Origin: Micromonospora siamensis
GTDB lineage: Bacteria > Actinomycetota > Actinomycetes > Mycobacteriales > Micromonosporaceae
NCBI RefSeq assembly: GCF_900090305.1
Contig: NZ_LT607751.1
Span: 1,798,001-1,862,000, forward strand
Direction: 5' to 3'
Length of the DNA: 64,000 nt
Shown: positions 45,820-54,247 of the stretch, piece after piece
Layout of the letters: each line of letters opens with the position of its first letter
Numbering within the stretch: the first letter of the stretch is position 1
Translations under genes and position numbers: made by a program
Notes under the pieces: generated by a model
Told to the model about the DNA's origin: nothing
The model's input: the letters and a program-made list of their open reading frames with translations, nothing else
Database searches by the model: none

Positions 45820-47654
45820 GCGGTTCCGAAGCTCTCGTGGGGCGGCAGGCCCGTCCACTGCCGCAGCGGGTTCTGCACGAAGTAGTCCAGCCCAGGATCC
45901 CAGGTGTGGCCCTCGCCGTGCCGGGTGTAGAGGAAACCGAAGCCGTGCGTGCGGTAGACCAGGCCACCGGCGTCGAGCACCCGGTCCAGCAGGGCCCGGT
46001 CGATGGACCGGTTCACCGGCCGCCAGCCGCCGACCGCCTCCAGGTCGCCGCGGGACAGCAGCATGGTGCCGCCGGCCACCACGTCGTCGTAGATCTCGCT
46101 GGCCATCCGGCGCCGGACGGTGAGGTCGCGGGGCTCCAGGTAGACGAACTCGGCGCCCTTGCCGACCACCGTGGCGGCCGAGTAGTGGCGGGCCAGGACC
46201 AGGTCCCAGACGTGCTCCACGCCGTACCGGTCGTCGTCGTCGACCTTGGTGACCAGAGTGCCCCGGGCATGCCGGGTGACCTCGGCGAGCGCCGCGCCGA
46301 ACTGGACCCCGGCGCCGACGGTGACCACCTGCACGGGCAGCGGGCAGGCCGCGACGGCGGCGGCCACCTGGGGCGGCAGCTCGACGCCGTGCAGTCCGAC
46401 CACGACCTCCAGCTGCGGGTAGGTCTGTCCGGCCAAGTCGCGCAGCGCCACGACCAGCCGCTCCGGTCTGCGGGTCATCAGCAGGGCGGTGACCGAGGGC
46501 GGGGTCGCCAGACCGGGATGGTCGGCGATCGCCCGGGGCAGGGCCACCGCGGCGGCGTGCCGGCGCAGCGCGGCGCGGCGCTGCCTGACGCTGGCCAGTT
46601 CCCGGTCGACGGCGTCGGTGTCCGGCCCGGGTGGGGCGAGGGTGGTCAGCGCGGCCAGCTCCGGGCCGAGCAGCCCGGTCACCTCCGCCGGTAGGTCGGG
46701 GGCGTGCACCAGCAGGCCGGTCATGGCCAGCTGCGCCACGGTGGCGGCGAGCGCCGGGCCGGCACCGGCCTGCGGCGGCACGGTCACCGCGTACAGGTCG
46801 CGCAGCACGGCCGACTGGCGACCGTCGAGCGGTTCGCCGATCCGGCCGGCTACCACGGTGTGCGACTCGGAGCCGGTGTCGATGCGCCACCGGTCGTCGG
46901 TGAGGACCAGCCGGCCGACCGGCATCTTCGCGCCGTACCGGTTGCGGCCGACCGGGTTCGCGGCGCCGGCGTCGACCAGCACGACCGGCGGGTCGGCCGG
47001 GGGCCGGACGCCGGTGGTGTCGCCGGCCAGCCGGGCCGCGGGCACGTTGAGCCGGCCGGTCGGGGGTTCGGCGGGAGGCTCGGCGTCGGCGGGCGACAGC
47101 CGCAGGTCGTACGGGCGGACCGGGGCGTCACCCGGCTCGGGTCCGGCCGGGGCGTGGGTCACCGCGGCCGGGTCGAGCCAGCCGGGCAGGGGGCCGTCGA
47201 CGGCGATGTCGACCGAGCCGGGGGCGGGTAGTGCCGGGTCGGGCCGCAGCACGGCCAACACGGCGGCGACCACCCGGTGCAGCGGCAGCGCGTCGGTCAG
47301 GGTCACCGCGACCTGGGCCCGGCCGGTGCCGGCGGCGGGCAGCGCGACCTGGTGGGTCAGCAGCCCCGGCAGCGGGCCGAGCCGCCCGGACCAGCCGGGC
47401 CGGGGCGCCTGCCAGCGCTCGACGACGACCCGTAACTCCCGGACGGAGGCGGTGTCGGCCGTTCGCAGCAGGTGCCGGGTCAGCTCGCCGACGGTGCCGA
47501 CGGTGAGGTCGCCGGGCCGACCGCCGGTCGCGGTGGCCGACTGCTCGTCCCAGTTGGGCAGCCGGCGGGGGGTGACGTCACGAAGGCGTTGGGAGAAGGA
47601 GCCGAGTCGCCGGCGTACCCCGGCCACGACCTGGCGCCGGGTCACGGGCGCCAT
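45816..47654 (-). CDS. GT2-like glycosyltransferase with long N-terminal domain
   Basis: A 612-residue protein. The C-terminal 250 residues are GT-A-like: PSVTALLMTRRPERLVVALRD, LEVVVGLHG, the metal-site TKVDDDDRYGVEHVWDLVL, and GGTMLLSRGDLEAVGGW. The N-terminal 370 residues are unrecognised, rich in Pro/Ala/Asp, and might bind acceptor or partner proteins. The start is ATG 47654. The gene lies 47 bases after galE. Confidence 0.78.
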   Translation of the reverse strand: MAPVTRRQVVAGVRRRLGSFSQRLRDVTPRRLPNWDEQSATATGGRPGDLTVGTVGELTRHLLRTADTASVRELRVVVERWQAPRPGWSGRLGPLPGLLTHQVALPAAGTGRAQVAVTLTDALPLHRVVAAVLAVLRPDPALPAPGSVDIAVDGPLPGWLDPAAVTHAPAGPEPGDAPVRPYDLRLSPADAEPPAEPPTGRLNVPAARLAGDTTGVRPPADPPVVLVDAGAANPVGRNRYGAKMPVGRLVLTDDRWRIDTGSESHTVVAGRIGEPLDGRQSAVLRDLYAVTVPPQAGAGPALAATVAQLAMTGLLVHAPDLPAEVTGLLGPELAALTTLAPPGPDTDAVDRELASVRQRRAALRRHAAAVALPRAIADHPGLATPPSVTALLMTRRPERLVVALRDLAGQTYPQLEVVVGLHGVELPPQVAAAVAACPLPVQVVTVGAGVQFGAALAEVTRHARGTLVTKVDDDDRYGVEHVWDLVLARHYSAATVVGKGAEFVYLEPRDLTVRRRMASEIYDDVVAGGTMLLSRGDLEAVGGWRPVNRSIDRALLDRVLDAGGLVYRTHGFGFLYTRHGEGHTWDPGLDYFVQNPLRQWTGLPPHESFGTA

Positions 47655-47701
47655 GTCGATCCTCCGCGTCGCCGTACCCCTGTCCGGAACATCGGAGAAA
47701 G

Positions 47702-48826
47702 CTAGCACGGGGCCGGGTCGCCGCCGGTGACGACGGCGGCCGCGTCCCGCGTCCCGTCGCCCATCGCCGGGACCGTGGCGGTCGGCGCCGGCGCGCCGAG
47801 CACCGAGTCGCGTTCGGCCATCCAGCGCAGCGAGTCGCGGATGCCGTCGGCGATCGAGTACGTCGGGGTCCAGCCGAGTAGTTCCCGGGCCCGGTCGCTG
47901 CGGGTGTAGGTGCCCGCCGAGTCGCCGGGCCGACGGTCGGTCTCGTGGACCTTCACCGAGTGGCCGAGGACCTGCTCGAAGGCGGTCACCAGCTCGCGCA
48001 CGGTGGTGCCGTCGCCGGTGCCCAGGTTGATCACGGTGTACGCGTCGCCGTCGGCCGGGAAGATCGAGTCGAACCGGCGCAGGGCCAGGACGTGCGCCCG
48101 GGCCAGGTCCCAGACGTGCACGTAGTCGCGGATGCCGGAGCCGTCGCGGGTGGGCCAGTCGGTGCCGGTGAGCGGGAACTCCTCGCCACCGCGGGCGGCC
48201 TCGATGAGCCGGCCGAGCACGTGGGTCGGCCGGGGCACCTGCAGGCCGGTACGCAGCCGCGGGTCGGCACCGATCGGGTTGAAGTAGCGCAGCGACAGCA
48301 CCCGCAGCGGGTACGCCCGGGCGACGTCCTCCAGCATCTGCTCCAGCATCGCCTTGCTGCGCGCGTACGGGCTGAGCGCCTCGATGGGCGAGCTCTCGTC
48401 GACGGTGAAGTCGGCGCCGGGCTGGTAGATCGAGGCCGACGAGCTGAACAGCAGCCGGGTGCAGCCGTTGCGGATGAGGCTCTCGACCAGGTCGAGGGAC
48501 TTGGCGACGTTCTCCCGGTAGTAGCGCAGCGGGTGGGCCACCGACTCGGGCACCACGATCAGCGCGGCGCAGTGCACCACGGCCTGGATGTCCGGGTGCT
48601 CGGCGAAGATCTTGTCGAGCAGGGGGCCGTCGGCCATGTCGCCCTGGTAGAAGATCCGCCCCCGGGTGAACTCCTCCCGGCCGGTGCTGAGGTTGTCCAG
48701 GATCACCGGGGTGATGCCGTTCTCCAGGCAGGCGGTGGCGACCGTGCTGCCGATGAAGCCGGCGCCGCCGACGACGAGGACCTTCACCTCGGGCAGGGCG
48801 GGCGCGTTCTCGGTGCGGGGGAGCAT
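47702..48826 (-). CDS. galE: UDP-glucose 4-epimerase
   Basis: A 374-residue extended SDR. It has GGAGFIGSTVATACLENG, SSSASIYQP, the catalytic YARSK, and RYFNPIGADPRLRTG, typical of GalE-type UDP-Glc/Gal (or GlcNAc/GalNAc) epimerases. It would supply a galactose-type donor to the locus. ATG 48826 adds about 13 residues before the Rossmann fold; a GTG near 48787 is possible. The C-terminus carries an extra Ala/Pro tail. Second gene of the TetR-led operon. Confidence 0.9.
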   Translation of the reverse strand: MLPRTENAPALPEVKVLVVGGAGFIGSTVATACLENGITPVILDNLSTGREEFTRGRIFYQGDMADGPLLDKIFAEHPDIQAVVHCAALIVVPESVAHPLRYYRENVAKSLDLVESLIRNGCTRLLFSSSASIYQPGADFTVDESSPIEALSPYARSKAMLEQMLEDVARAYPLRVLSLRYFNPIGADPRLRTGLQVPRPTHVLGRLIEAARGGEEFPLTGTDWPTRDGSGIRDYVHVWDLARAHVLALRRFDSIFPADGDAYTVINLGTGDGTTVRELVTAFEQVLGHSVKVHETDRRPGDSAGTYTRSDRARELLGWTPTYSIADGIRDSLRWMAERDSVLGAPAPTATVPAMGDGTRDAAAVVTGGDPAPC

Positions 48827-48857
48827 CTTCGGTGTCTCCTGACGGGGGTCCTGGGGA

Positions 48858-49607
48858 TCAGGCGGTGACGGTGGCGCCCGGTGGGGGCGTGGTGACCGGT
48901 GGGACGACCGTGGCGGGGGCAGTCTCGGTGGCCGGGGGCGCGGCCGGTCGGGGCGCCGCCTCGCTGGCCGGGGGCGCGGGGGGTCGCGGCGCCGGTGGGG
49001 GTGGTGACATCAGCTCGGACTGCAGGGCGGCGGCGGTGACCGCGGCGAGCCGGGGCAGGTGGCCCTGGGGGATCCGGGTCCGGGAGATGGCCAACCGCCA
49101 GTAGAGCGGCCCGATGATCAGGTCGACGGCCGCCTCGGTGTCGATCTGCGGGGAGAGTTCGCCGCGGGCGATCGCCCGGCCGAGCAGCTGGTCGGCGACG
49201 TTGCGCTGGTTGGCGCGCAGCGCCTGCTGGAGGGTCTCGGCGATCTGCGGGTTGCGGGCCGCCTCGGCGAGCAGGTCGGGGACGACCTGGGAGGCCAGCC
49301 GGTGCTTGAGCACCTGGTTGATGATCTGGAGCAGGATCTCCAGGTCGTCGCGGAGCGAGCCGGTGTCCGGCAGCGGCATCTTGCGGACCGCGAGGTCGGA
49401 CACCACGTCGAGGACCAGGGCCAGCTTGGAGCTCCACCGGCGGTAGACCGCGGTCTTGCCCACGCCGGCCCGGCGGGCCACTCCCTCGATGGACAGGCGC
49501 CCGTAGCCGACCTCGGCGAGCTCCTGCATGACGGCGGCGCGGATGGCCGAGGTGATGTCTCCTCGGAGCACCGCTGCCCCCGCCGGAGCGCGCTTGTTCT
49601 GGGTCAC
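48858..49607 (-). CDS. TetR-family transcriptional regulator
   Basis: A 249-residue repressor. The HTH spans about residues 17-63 (LSIEGVARRAGVGKTAVYRRW). A helical ligand domain (about 70-195) of the TetR_C type follows. A Pro/Ala-rich tail of about 50 residues is unusual for the family. GTG 49607 is seven bases after a minus-strand TACGCT (49620-49615), so it may be leaderless. The gene is first in the operon with galE and three glycosyltransferases. Confidence 0.9.
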   Translation of the reverse strand: MTQNKRAPAGAAVLRGDITSAIRAAVMQELAEVGYGRLSIEGVARRAGVGKTAVYRRWSSKLALVLDVVSDLAVRKMPLPDTGSLRDDLEILLQIINQVLKHRLASQVVPDLLAEAARNPQIAETLQQALRANQRNVADQLLGRAIARGELSPQIDTEAAVDLIIGPLYWRLAISRTRIPQGHLPRLAAVTAAALQSELMSPPPPAPRPPAPPASEAAPRPAAPPATETAPATVVPPVTTPPPGATVTA

Positions 49608-49614
49608 GCAGGCC

Positions 49615-49666
49615 AGCGTAGCGCAACGACGGTACCGTTGCGTCTCGACGTTGGGTGGACTACATT
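49615..49666. promoter_or_regulatory. Shared operator and divergent promoters, TetR / ABC exporter
   Basis: CGCAACG (49622-49628) and CGTTGCG (49636-49642) form an inverted repeat, with ACGGTACCGT (49629-49638) palindromic at its centre. The plus-strand promoter TTGCGT (49638-49643), 17 bases, TACATT (49661-49666) has its -35 inside the right arm. The minus-strand -10 TACGCT (49620-49615) abuts the left arm. A TetR dimer here would block both. Confidence 0.65.
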
Positions 49667-49766
49667 CGGCGCAGCGTTGAAACGGACCCGTTCCGTCGGG
49701 TGCCGCTTATACGCTGAGTGACGGATGCTCCTCCCCAGAAGGACCGAGAGATCGGAGCACATCTCC

Positions 49767-50663
49767 ATGCCCGACACGGCGTTCGCCGATCCGGACGCGG
49801 GCCTGACCCCGGCGGAACTGGCCGCCCGGCACGGCCTCGGTTTCGCCGGCACGAGACCGACTCTCGGCGGATATGCCCGGCAGGTCTGGGCGTACCGGCA
49901 CTTCATCGTGGCGTACTCCAACGCCAAGGTGGCCGCCTCGTTCAGCCTGACCCGGCTGGGTCGGCTCTGGCAGGTGCTCACCCCGCTGACCAACGCGGCG
50001 GTCTACTACCTGATCTTCGGCGTGATCCTGGCCACCAGCCGTTCGGTGCCGAACTTCATCGCGTACCTCTGCACCGGGCTGTTCATCTTCCTGTTCACCC
50101 AGACGGTGGCCCAGGCCGGCGTCCAGGCGATCACCGGCAACATGGGGCTGATCCGGGCGCTGCACTTCCCGCGAGCCTGCCTGCCCGTCGCGATCGCGCT
50201 GATCGAGCTGCAGAACATCGCCGCCTCGATGCTGGTGCTGACGGCCATCGTGCTGCTCACCGGTGAGCCGCTCACCTTCGAGTGGTTGCTGATCGTCCCG
50301 GCGCTGCTGCTCCAGATGACCTTCAACACCGGCCTGGCGATGTTCATGGCCCGGCTGGGCAGCAAGCTCACCGACCTCAAGCAGGTCGTCCCGTTCATCA
50401 TGCGGACCTGGATGTACGCCTCCGGCGTCTTCTACAGCTCGACGCTCTTCGCCAAGCACCTGCCTGGCTGGGCGGCGGGAATCGTCGAGGCCAACCCGCT
50501 GCTGGTCTACATCGAGCTGATCCGGCACGCGATGCTGGAGAACGTCCAGCTCTCGTCTACGCTGCCCCACCTGTGGCTGTTGGCGGTCGTCTGGGCGGCG
50601 GTGGTCTTCGTCGGTGGTTATGTCTACTTTTGGCGAGGGGAGCAGGAGTATGGACGTGGCTGA
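49767..50663 (+). CDS. ABC-2 type polysaccharide exporter permease
   Basis: A 298-residue permease of the TagG/Wzm/RfbA type. About six TM helices follow a 55-residue cytoplasmic N-terminus; for example AAVYYLIFGVILA, TGLFIFLFTQTVAQ and LLVPALLLQ-type segments, with the last TM near the C-terminus (VWAAVVFVGGYVYFW). It moves lipid-linked polysaccharide across the inner membrane with the ATPase that overlaps it. GGAG precedes ATG 49767; ATG 49725 is an in-frame alternative. Confidence 0.9.
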   Translation: MPDTAFADPDAGLTPAELAARHGLGFAGTRPTLGGYARQVWAYRHFIVAYSNAKVAASFSLTRLGRLWQVLTPLTNAAVYYLIFGVILATSRSVPNFIAYLCTGLFIFLFTQTVAQAGVQAITGNMGLIRALHFPRACLPVAIALIELQNIAASMLVLTAIVLLTGEPLTFEWLLIVPALLLQMTFNTGLAMFMARLGSKLTDLKQVVPFIMRTWMYASGVFYSSTLFAKHLPGWAAGIVEANPLLVYIELIRHAMLENVQLSSTLPHLWLLAVVWAAVVFVGGYVYFWRGEQEYGRG

Positions 50664-51456
50664 GGTCGCCGACTACCGGGCCGAAGCCGGCCAGCGGATC
50701 CCCACCGTGATCGTGGACGACGTGCACGTCGTCTACCGGGTGCAGGGCCCCGGCACGGTCGGCAGCGGCTCCCCGGTGGCCGCGCTGAGCCGGATGCTCA
50801 CCGGCAAGCGCACCCCGGGTCTGCGCGAGGTGCACGCGATCAAGGGGGTCAGCTTCACCGCGTACCGGGGTGAGGCGATCGGCCTGATCGGCAGCAACGG
50901 CTCCGGCAAGTCGACCATCCTGCGGGCCATCGCCGGGCTGCTGCCGATTGAGAAGGGCGGCCTCTACACCGCCGGCCAGCCCTCGCTGCTCGGCGTCAAC
51001 GCCGCGCTGATGAACGACCTGTCCGGCGAGCGCAACGTCGAGCTGGGCTGCCTGGCCATGGGCATGAGCAAGGCCGACGCCCGCCGGACCGCCCCGTCGA
51101 TCATCGACTTCTCCGGCATCAACGAGCGCGGCGACTTCGCCTCGCTGCCGATGCGGACCTACTCGTCCGGCATGGCGGCGCGGCTGCGCTTTGCCATCGC
51201 CGCCGCGAAGAAGCACGACGTGCTGCTGATCGACGAGGCGCTGGCCACCGGCGACGCCCGGTTCCGCAAGCGCAGCGAGGCCCGGGTGCGCGAGCTGCGC
51301 GCCGAGGCCGGCACCGTCTTCCTGGTCAGCCACAACAACCAGTCGATCATCGACACCTGCGAGCGGGCCATCTGGCTCGAATCCGGGGTGATCCGCGGCG
51401 ACGGCCCGACCCGTGACGTGATCAAGGAATATCAGCAGTACATGAACCGCAAGTGA
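50650..51456 (+). CDS. ABC polysaccharide exporter ATPase
   Basis: A 268-residue TagH/Wzt-type ATPase. Walker A is GLIGSNGSGKSTI near residue 80, the signature region is TYSSGMAARLRFAIA, Walker B is VLLIDEALATGDARF, and the switch is LVSHN. There is no C-terminal carbohydrate-binding domain, so export should not depend on a specific end modification. It overlaps the permease by 14 bases; GGGGAGCAGGAG precedes ATG 50650. Confidence 0.92.
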   Translation: MDVAEVADYRAEAGQRIPTVIVDDVHVVYRVQGPGTVGSGSPVAALSRMLTGKRTPGLREVHAIKGVSFTAYRGEAIGLIGSNGSGKSTILRAIAGLLPIEKGGLYTAGQPSLLGVNAALMNDLSGERNVELGCLAMGMSKADARRTAPSIIDFSGINERGDFASLPMRTYSSGMAARLRFAIAAAKKHDVLLIDEALATGDARFRKRSEARVRELRAEAGTVFLVSHNNQSIIDTCERAIWLESGVIRGDGPTRDVIKEYQQYMNRK

Positions 51457-51462
51457 GACCGT

Positions 51463-52455
51463 TCACCGCCCGAGGAGCTCGTCGATCCCGGCCAGCTCCT
51501 CGGCGGTGAAGTCCAGCCGGCCCACCGCGGCAACGTTCGTCTCCAGCTGCTCCACGCTGCTCGCCCCGATGATCAGGCTGGTCATCCGCGGGTCGCGCAG
51601 CGCCCAGGCCAGCGCCAGCTGGGCCAGGCTCTGGCCCCGGCGCTCCGCCACCGAGGCCAGCCCCTGGATGGTGGCCATCTTCTCCTCGTCCAGGTCGCTC
51701 TCGTTGAGGAAGACGCTGGTCCGTACCCGGGAGTCCGCCGGGATGCCCTTGAGGTAACGGTCGGTGAGCAGCCCCTGCGCCAGCGGGCTGAACGCGATGC
51801 AGCCCGCACCGACCTCGGCCAGCGTGTCCAGCAGGCCGTCGGCCTCGGTCCACCGGTTGAGCATCGAGTACGACGGCTGGTTGATCAGCAGCGGCGTACC
51901 CAGGTCGCGCAGGATGGCCGCGGCCCGGGCGGTCTGCTCCGAGTCGTAGTTCGAGACGCCGACGTAGAGCGCCTTTCCGGAGCGGACGATCGCGTCCAGC
52001 GCGCCCATCGTCTCCTCCAGCGGGGTGTCCGGGTCGAACCGGTGCGAGTAGAAGACGTCGACGTAGTCCAGCCCGAGTCGGCGCAGCGACTGGTCCAGCG
52101 ACGCGATCAGGTACTTGCGCGAACCCCACTCGCCGTACGGGCCGGGCCACATCAGATAGCCCGCCTTGCTGGAGACCACCAGCTCGTCCCGGTACGGCTT
52201 CAGGTCGGTGGCGAGCATCCGGCCGAACGCCTCCTCGGCGGCGCCCGGCGGCGGGCCGTAGTTGTTCGCCAGGTCGAAGTGGGTCACCCCGAGGTCGAAG
52301 GCGCGCCGGACAATGTCCCGCTGCCGCTCGTACGGCCGGTCCGGGCCGAAGTTGTGCCACAGCCCGAGCGAGATGACGGGCAGGCGCAGCCCGCTGCGGC
52401 CGGCGCGCCGGTAGGTCATGGAGTCGTAGCGGTCGTCCGCGGCGAGGTAGGTCAC
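51463..52455 (-). CDS. Aldo/keto reductase (YghZ-like)
   Basis: A 330-residue AKR with the (beta/alpha)8 pattern of the YghZ/KCNAB-type group. The catalytic Asp/Tyr are in HFDLANNYGPPPG, Lys in VVSSKAG, His in VFYSHRFD. The NADPH-binding end is IIGASSVEQLETN. YghZ relatives reduce glyceraldehyde-3-phosphate or methylglyoxal. GTG 52455 (MTYLAADDRYDSMTYR). It converges on the exporter, six bases away, and is divergent from another AKR. Confidence 0.9.
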   Translation of the reverse strand: MTYLAADDRYDSMTYRRAGRSGLRLPVISLGLWHNFGPDRPYERQRDIVRRAFDLGVTHFDLANNYGPPPGAAEEAFGRMLATDLKPYRDELVVSSKAGYLMWPGPYGEWGSRKYLIASLDQSLRRLGLDYVDVFYSHRFDPDTPLEETMGALDAIVRSGKALYVGVSNYDSEQTARAAAILRDLGTPLLINQPSYSMLNRWTEADGLLDTLAEVGAGCIAFSPLAQGLLTDRYLKGIPADSRVRTSVFLNESDLDEEKMATIQGLASVAERRGQSLAQLALAWALRDPRMTSLIIGASSVEQLETNVAAVGRLDFTAEELAGIDELLGR

Positions 52456-52554
52456 GGATCACGAGCCTAGTCCGCGCCGCCGACGGCGACCGGGCGTCGG
52501 CCCGGCGGCCCGGAACGGGCGTGCCGGGGCGCTCGCGCGGGTAGCTTCGAGCCC

Positions 52555-53577
52555 ATGCGCTTCGTCCAGCTCGACACCCCCCGTCCCATCTCCAAGATCG
52601 GTCTCGGCACCTGGCAGTTCGGCTCCCGGGAGTGGGGCTACGGCGCCGACTACGAGCACCGGGCCGCCGACATCGTCCGGCGCGCCCTCGACCTCGGGGT
52701 CACCCTCTTCGACACCGCCGAGCTGTACGGCTTCGGCCGCAGCGAACGGATCCTCGGCGCGGCGCTTCGACCACTCCAGCACGACGCGTCTGGCGCCGCG
52801 CCGCGACCTGGAGCAGTCGTCGGCGACCAGCGGGACAAGGTCGTGGTGGCCAGCAAGATCTTCCCGGTGCTGCCGGTCGCCTCGGTGGTGCAGCAGCGGG
52901 CGGTCGCCTCCGCGGCGCGGCTCGGCGTCCGGCAGATCGACCTCTACCAGGTGCACCAGCCCAACCCGGTGGTCGCCGACACCACCACCATGCGCGGCAT
53001 GCGGGCGTTGCAGGACGTCGGCCTGGTCGGCGAGGTCGGGGTCAGCAACTACAGCCTGCGCCGCTGGCAGTTCGCCGAGGCCGCCCTCGGCCGCCGGGTG
53101 CTGAGCAACCAGGTCCGCTACAGCATGATCGACCGCAAGCCCGAGGACGACCTGATCCCGTACGCCGAGCAGGCCGGCCGGATCGTCATCGCGTACAGCC
53201 CGCTGGCCCAGGGCTTCCTCTCCGGCCGCTACGACGCCAAGAACCCGCCCAGCGGCGCGGTACGCCGGGCCAACCCGTACTTCCTGCCGGAGAACCTGGA
53301 ACGCGGCGCCGCGCTGATCGACACCCTGCGGCAGGTCGCCGAGGCGCACGACGCCACGCCCAGCCAGATCGCCCTGGCCTACCTGCTCCGGCACCCGAAC
53401 GTGGTGGCCATCCCCGGCGCGTCCAGCGTGGAACAGATGGAACGCAACGCCGCCGCCGCCGAGATCGACCTGGCCGACGACCAGTACGCCGCCCTCCGCG
53501 ACGCCGCCCACCGGTTCCGGCCGGTCACCGGGTTGGCCGCCGCAGCGAAGCTGATCCGCAACCGAATGGGAAAGTGA
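52555..53577 (+). CDS. Aldo/keto reductase
   Basis: A 340-residue AKR of a different subgroup. Catalytic Asp/Tyr in LFDTAELYGFGRSER, Lys in VVASKIFP, His in YQVHQPNP, and cofactor end IPGASSVEQMERN. An insertion of about 20 residues (around LQHDASGAAPRPGAVVGDQ) follows the Tyr loop. TAGCTT (52542-52547) lies seven bases before ATG 52555, so it is probably leaderless. The hemerythrin gene follows four bases later. Confidence 0.89.
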   Translation: MRFVQLDTPRPISKIGLGTWQFGSREWGYGADYEHRAADIVRRALDLGVTLFDTAELYGFGRSERILGAALRPLQHDASGAAPRPGAVVGDQRDKVVVASKIFPVLPVASVVQQRAVASAARLGVRQIDLYQVHQPNPVVADTTTMRGMRALQDVGLVGEVGVSNYSLRRWQFAEAALGRRVLSNQVRYSMIDRKPEDDLIPYAEQAGRIVIAYSPLAQGFLSGRYDAKNPPSGAVRRANPYFLPENLERGAALIDTLRQVAEAHDATPSQIALAYLLRHPNVVAIPGASSVEQMERNAAAAEIDLADDQYAALRDAAHRFRPVTGLAAAAKLIRNRMGK

Positions 53578-53581
53578 GCCG

Positions 53582-54079
53582 ATGGACGACATCACCGCGC
53601 TGATCCTCGACGACCACGCCGCCTTCCGGCGCGGTTTCGCCCGCCTCGACGACGCCCGCGACGACGCCGAACGGCTCGCCGTCTGGGAGGCGCTCGCCCT
53701 GCACCTGGACATCCACGCCGAGGCGGAGGAGGCGATCCTCTATCCGCACCTGGTCAAGCACGGCGACGACGGTGAGGACGAGACGGAGGACGCCATCGGC
53801 GACCACAACAAGATCCGGGACGCGGTGGCCGAGGCCAAGCTGCACCCGGTCGGCTCCGAGAAGTGGTGGGCCGCGGTGTGGAAGGCCCGCCGGGAGAACA
53901 GCGAGCACCTGGCCGAGGAGGAGGACGAGGCGCTGCCCGACTTCCGCAAGCACGCGAGCGTGGAGCTCCGCGCCGAGCTGGGGGCCCGCTGGCTGAAGTT
54001 CTACGGCGAGCACAAGAACGGCCGTGACCTGCGCTTCGCCGACAAGGACCCGCAGGAGTACGTGGAGGACCATCGCTGA
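53582..54079 (+). CDS. Hemerythrin-domain protein
   Basis: A 165-residue four-helix protein with the di-iron ligands of bacterial hemerythrins: LDDHAAFRR, LHLDIHAEAEEAILYPHL, GDHNKIRD and HLAEEEDEALP. It may bind O2 or sense oxidative or nitrosative stress. The C-terminal 40 residues are a charged extension. It is the second gene of an operon with the AKR. Confidence 0.92.
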   Translation: MDDITALILDDHAAFRRGFARLDDARDDAERLAVWEALALHLDIHAEAEEAILYPHLVKHGDDGEDETEDAIGDHNKIRDAVAEAKLHPVGSEKWWAAVWKARRENSEHLAEEEDEALPDFRKHASVELRAELGARWLKFYGEHKNGRDLRFADKDPQEYVEDHR

Positions 54080-54093
54080 GGTTGGTCGGTCGG

Positions 54094-54165
54094 GGGTTTC
54101 CGGGCAGCCCACCCGCTCCGGGCGGTCAGGTTCGATCCCTCCGCGGGCGGGCTGCCCGGAAACCC
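54094..54165. repeat. Long-arm palindrome after the hemerythrin gene
   Basis: Left arm 54094-54110 (GGGTTTCCGGGCAGCCC) and right arm 54149-54165 are perfect reverse complements. After one mismatch CCCGC/GCGGG extends the pairing, leaving a 26-base loop. It may terminate the operon, but its length resembles the other intergenic palindromes. Confidence 0.7.
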
Positions 54166-54247
54166 TGACCTGGTCGCGGCAGTCGGCCTGCTCGATCTCC
54201 CCGGTGCGGGGGAGTCGCCGGTCCGGTCGCGGCGGCAGAATGGGGCG

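Noticed and set aside
32867..51456. Secondary-metabolite gene cluster
   Set aside because: No polyketide, peptide synthetase, terpene or RiPP enzymes; the content is surface-glycan synthesis and export.
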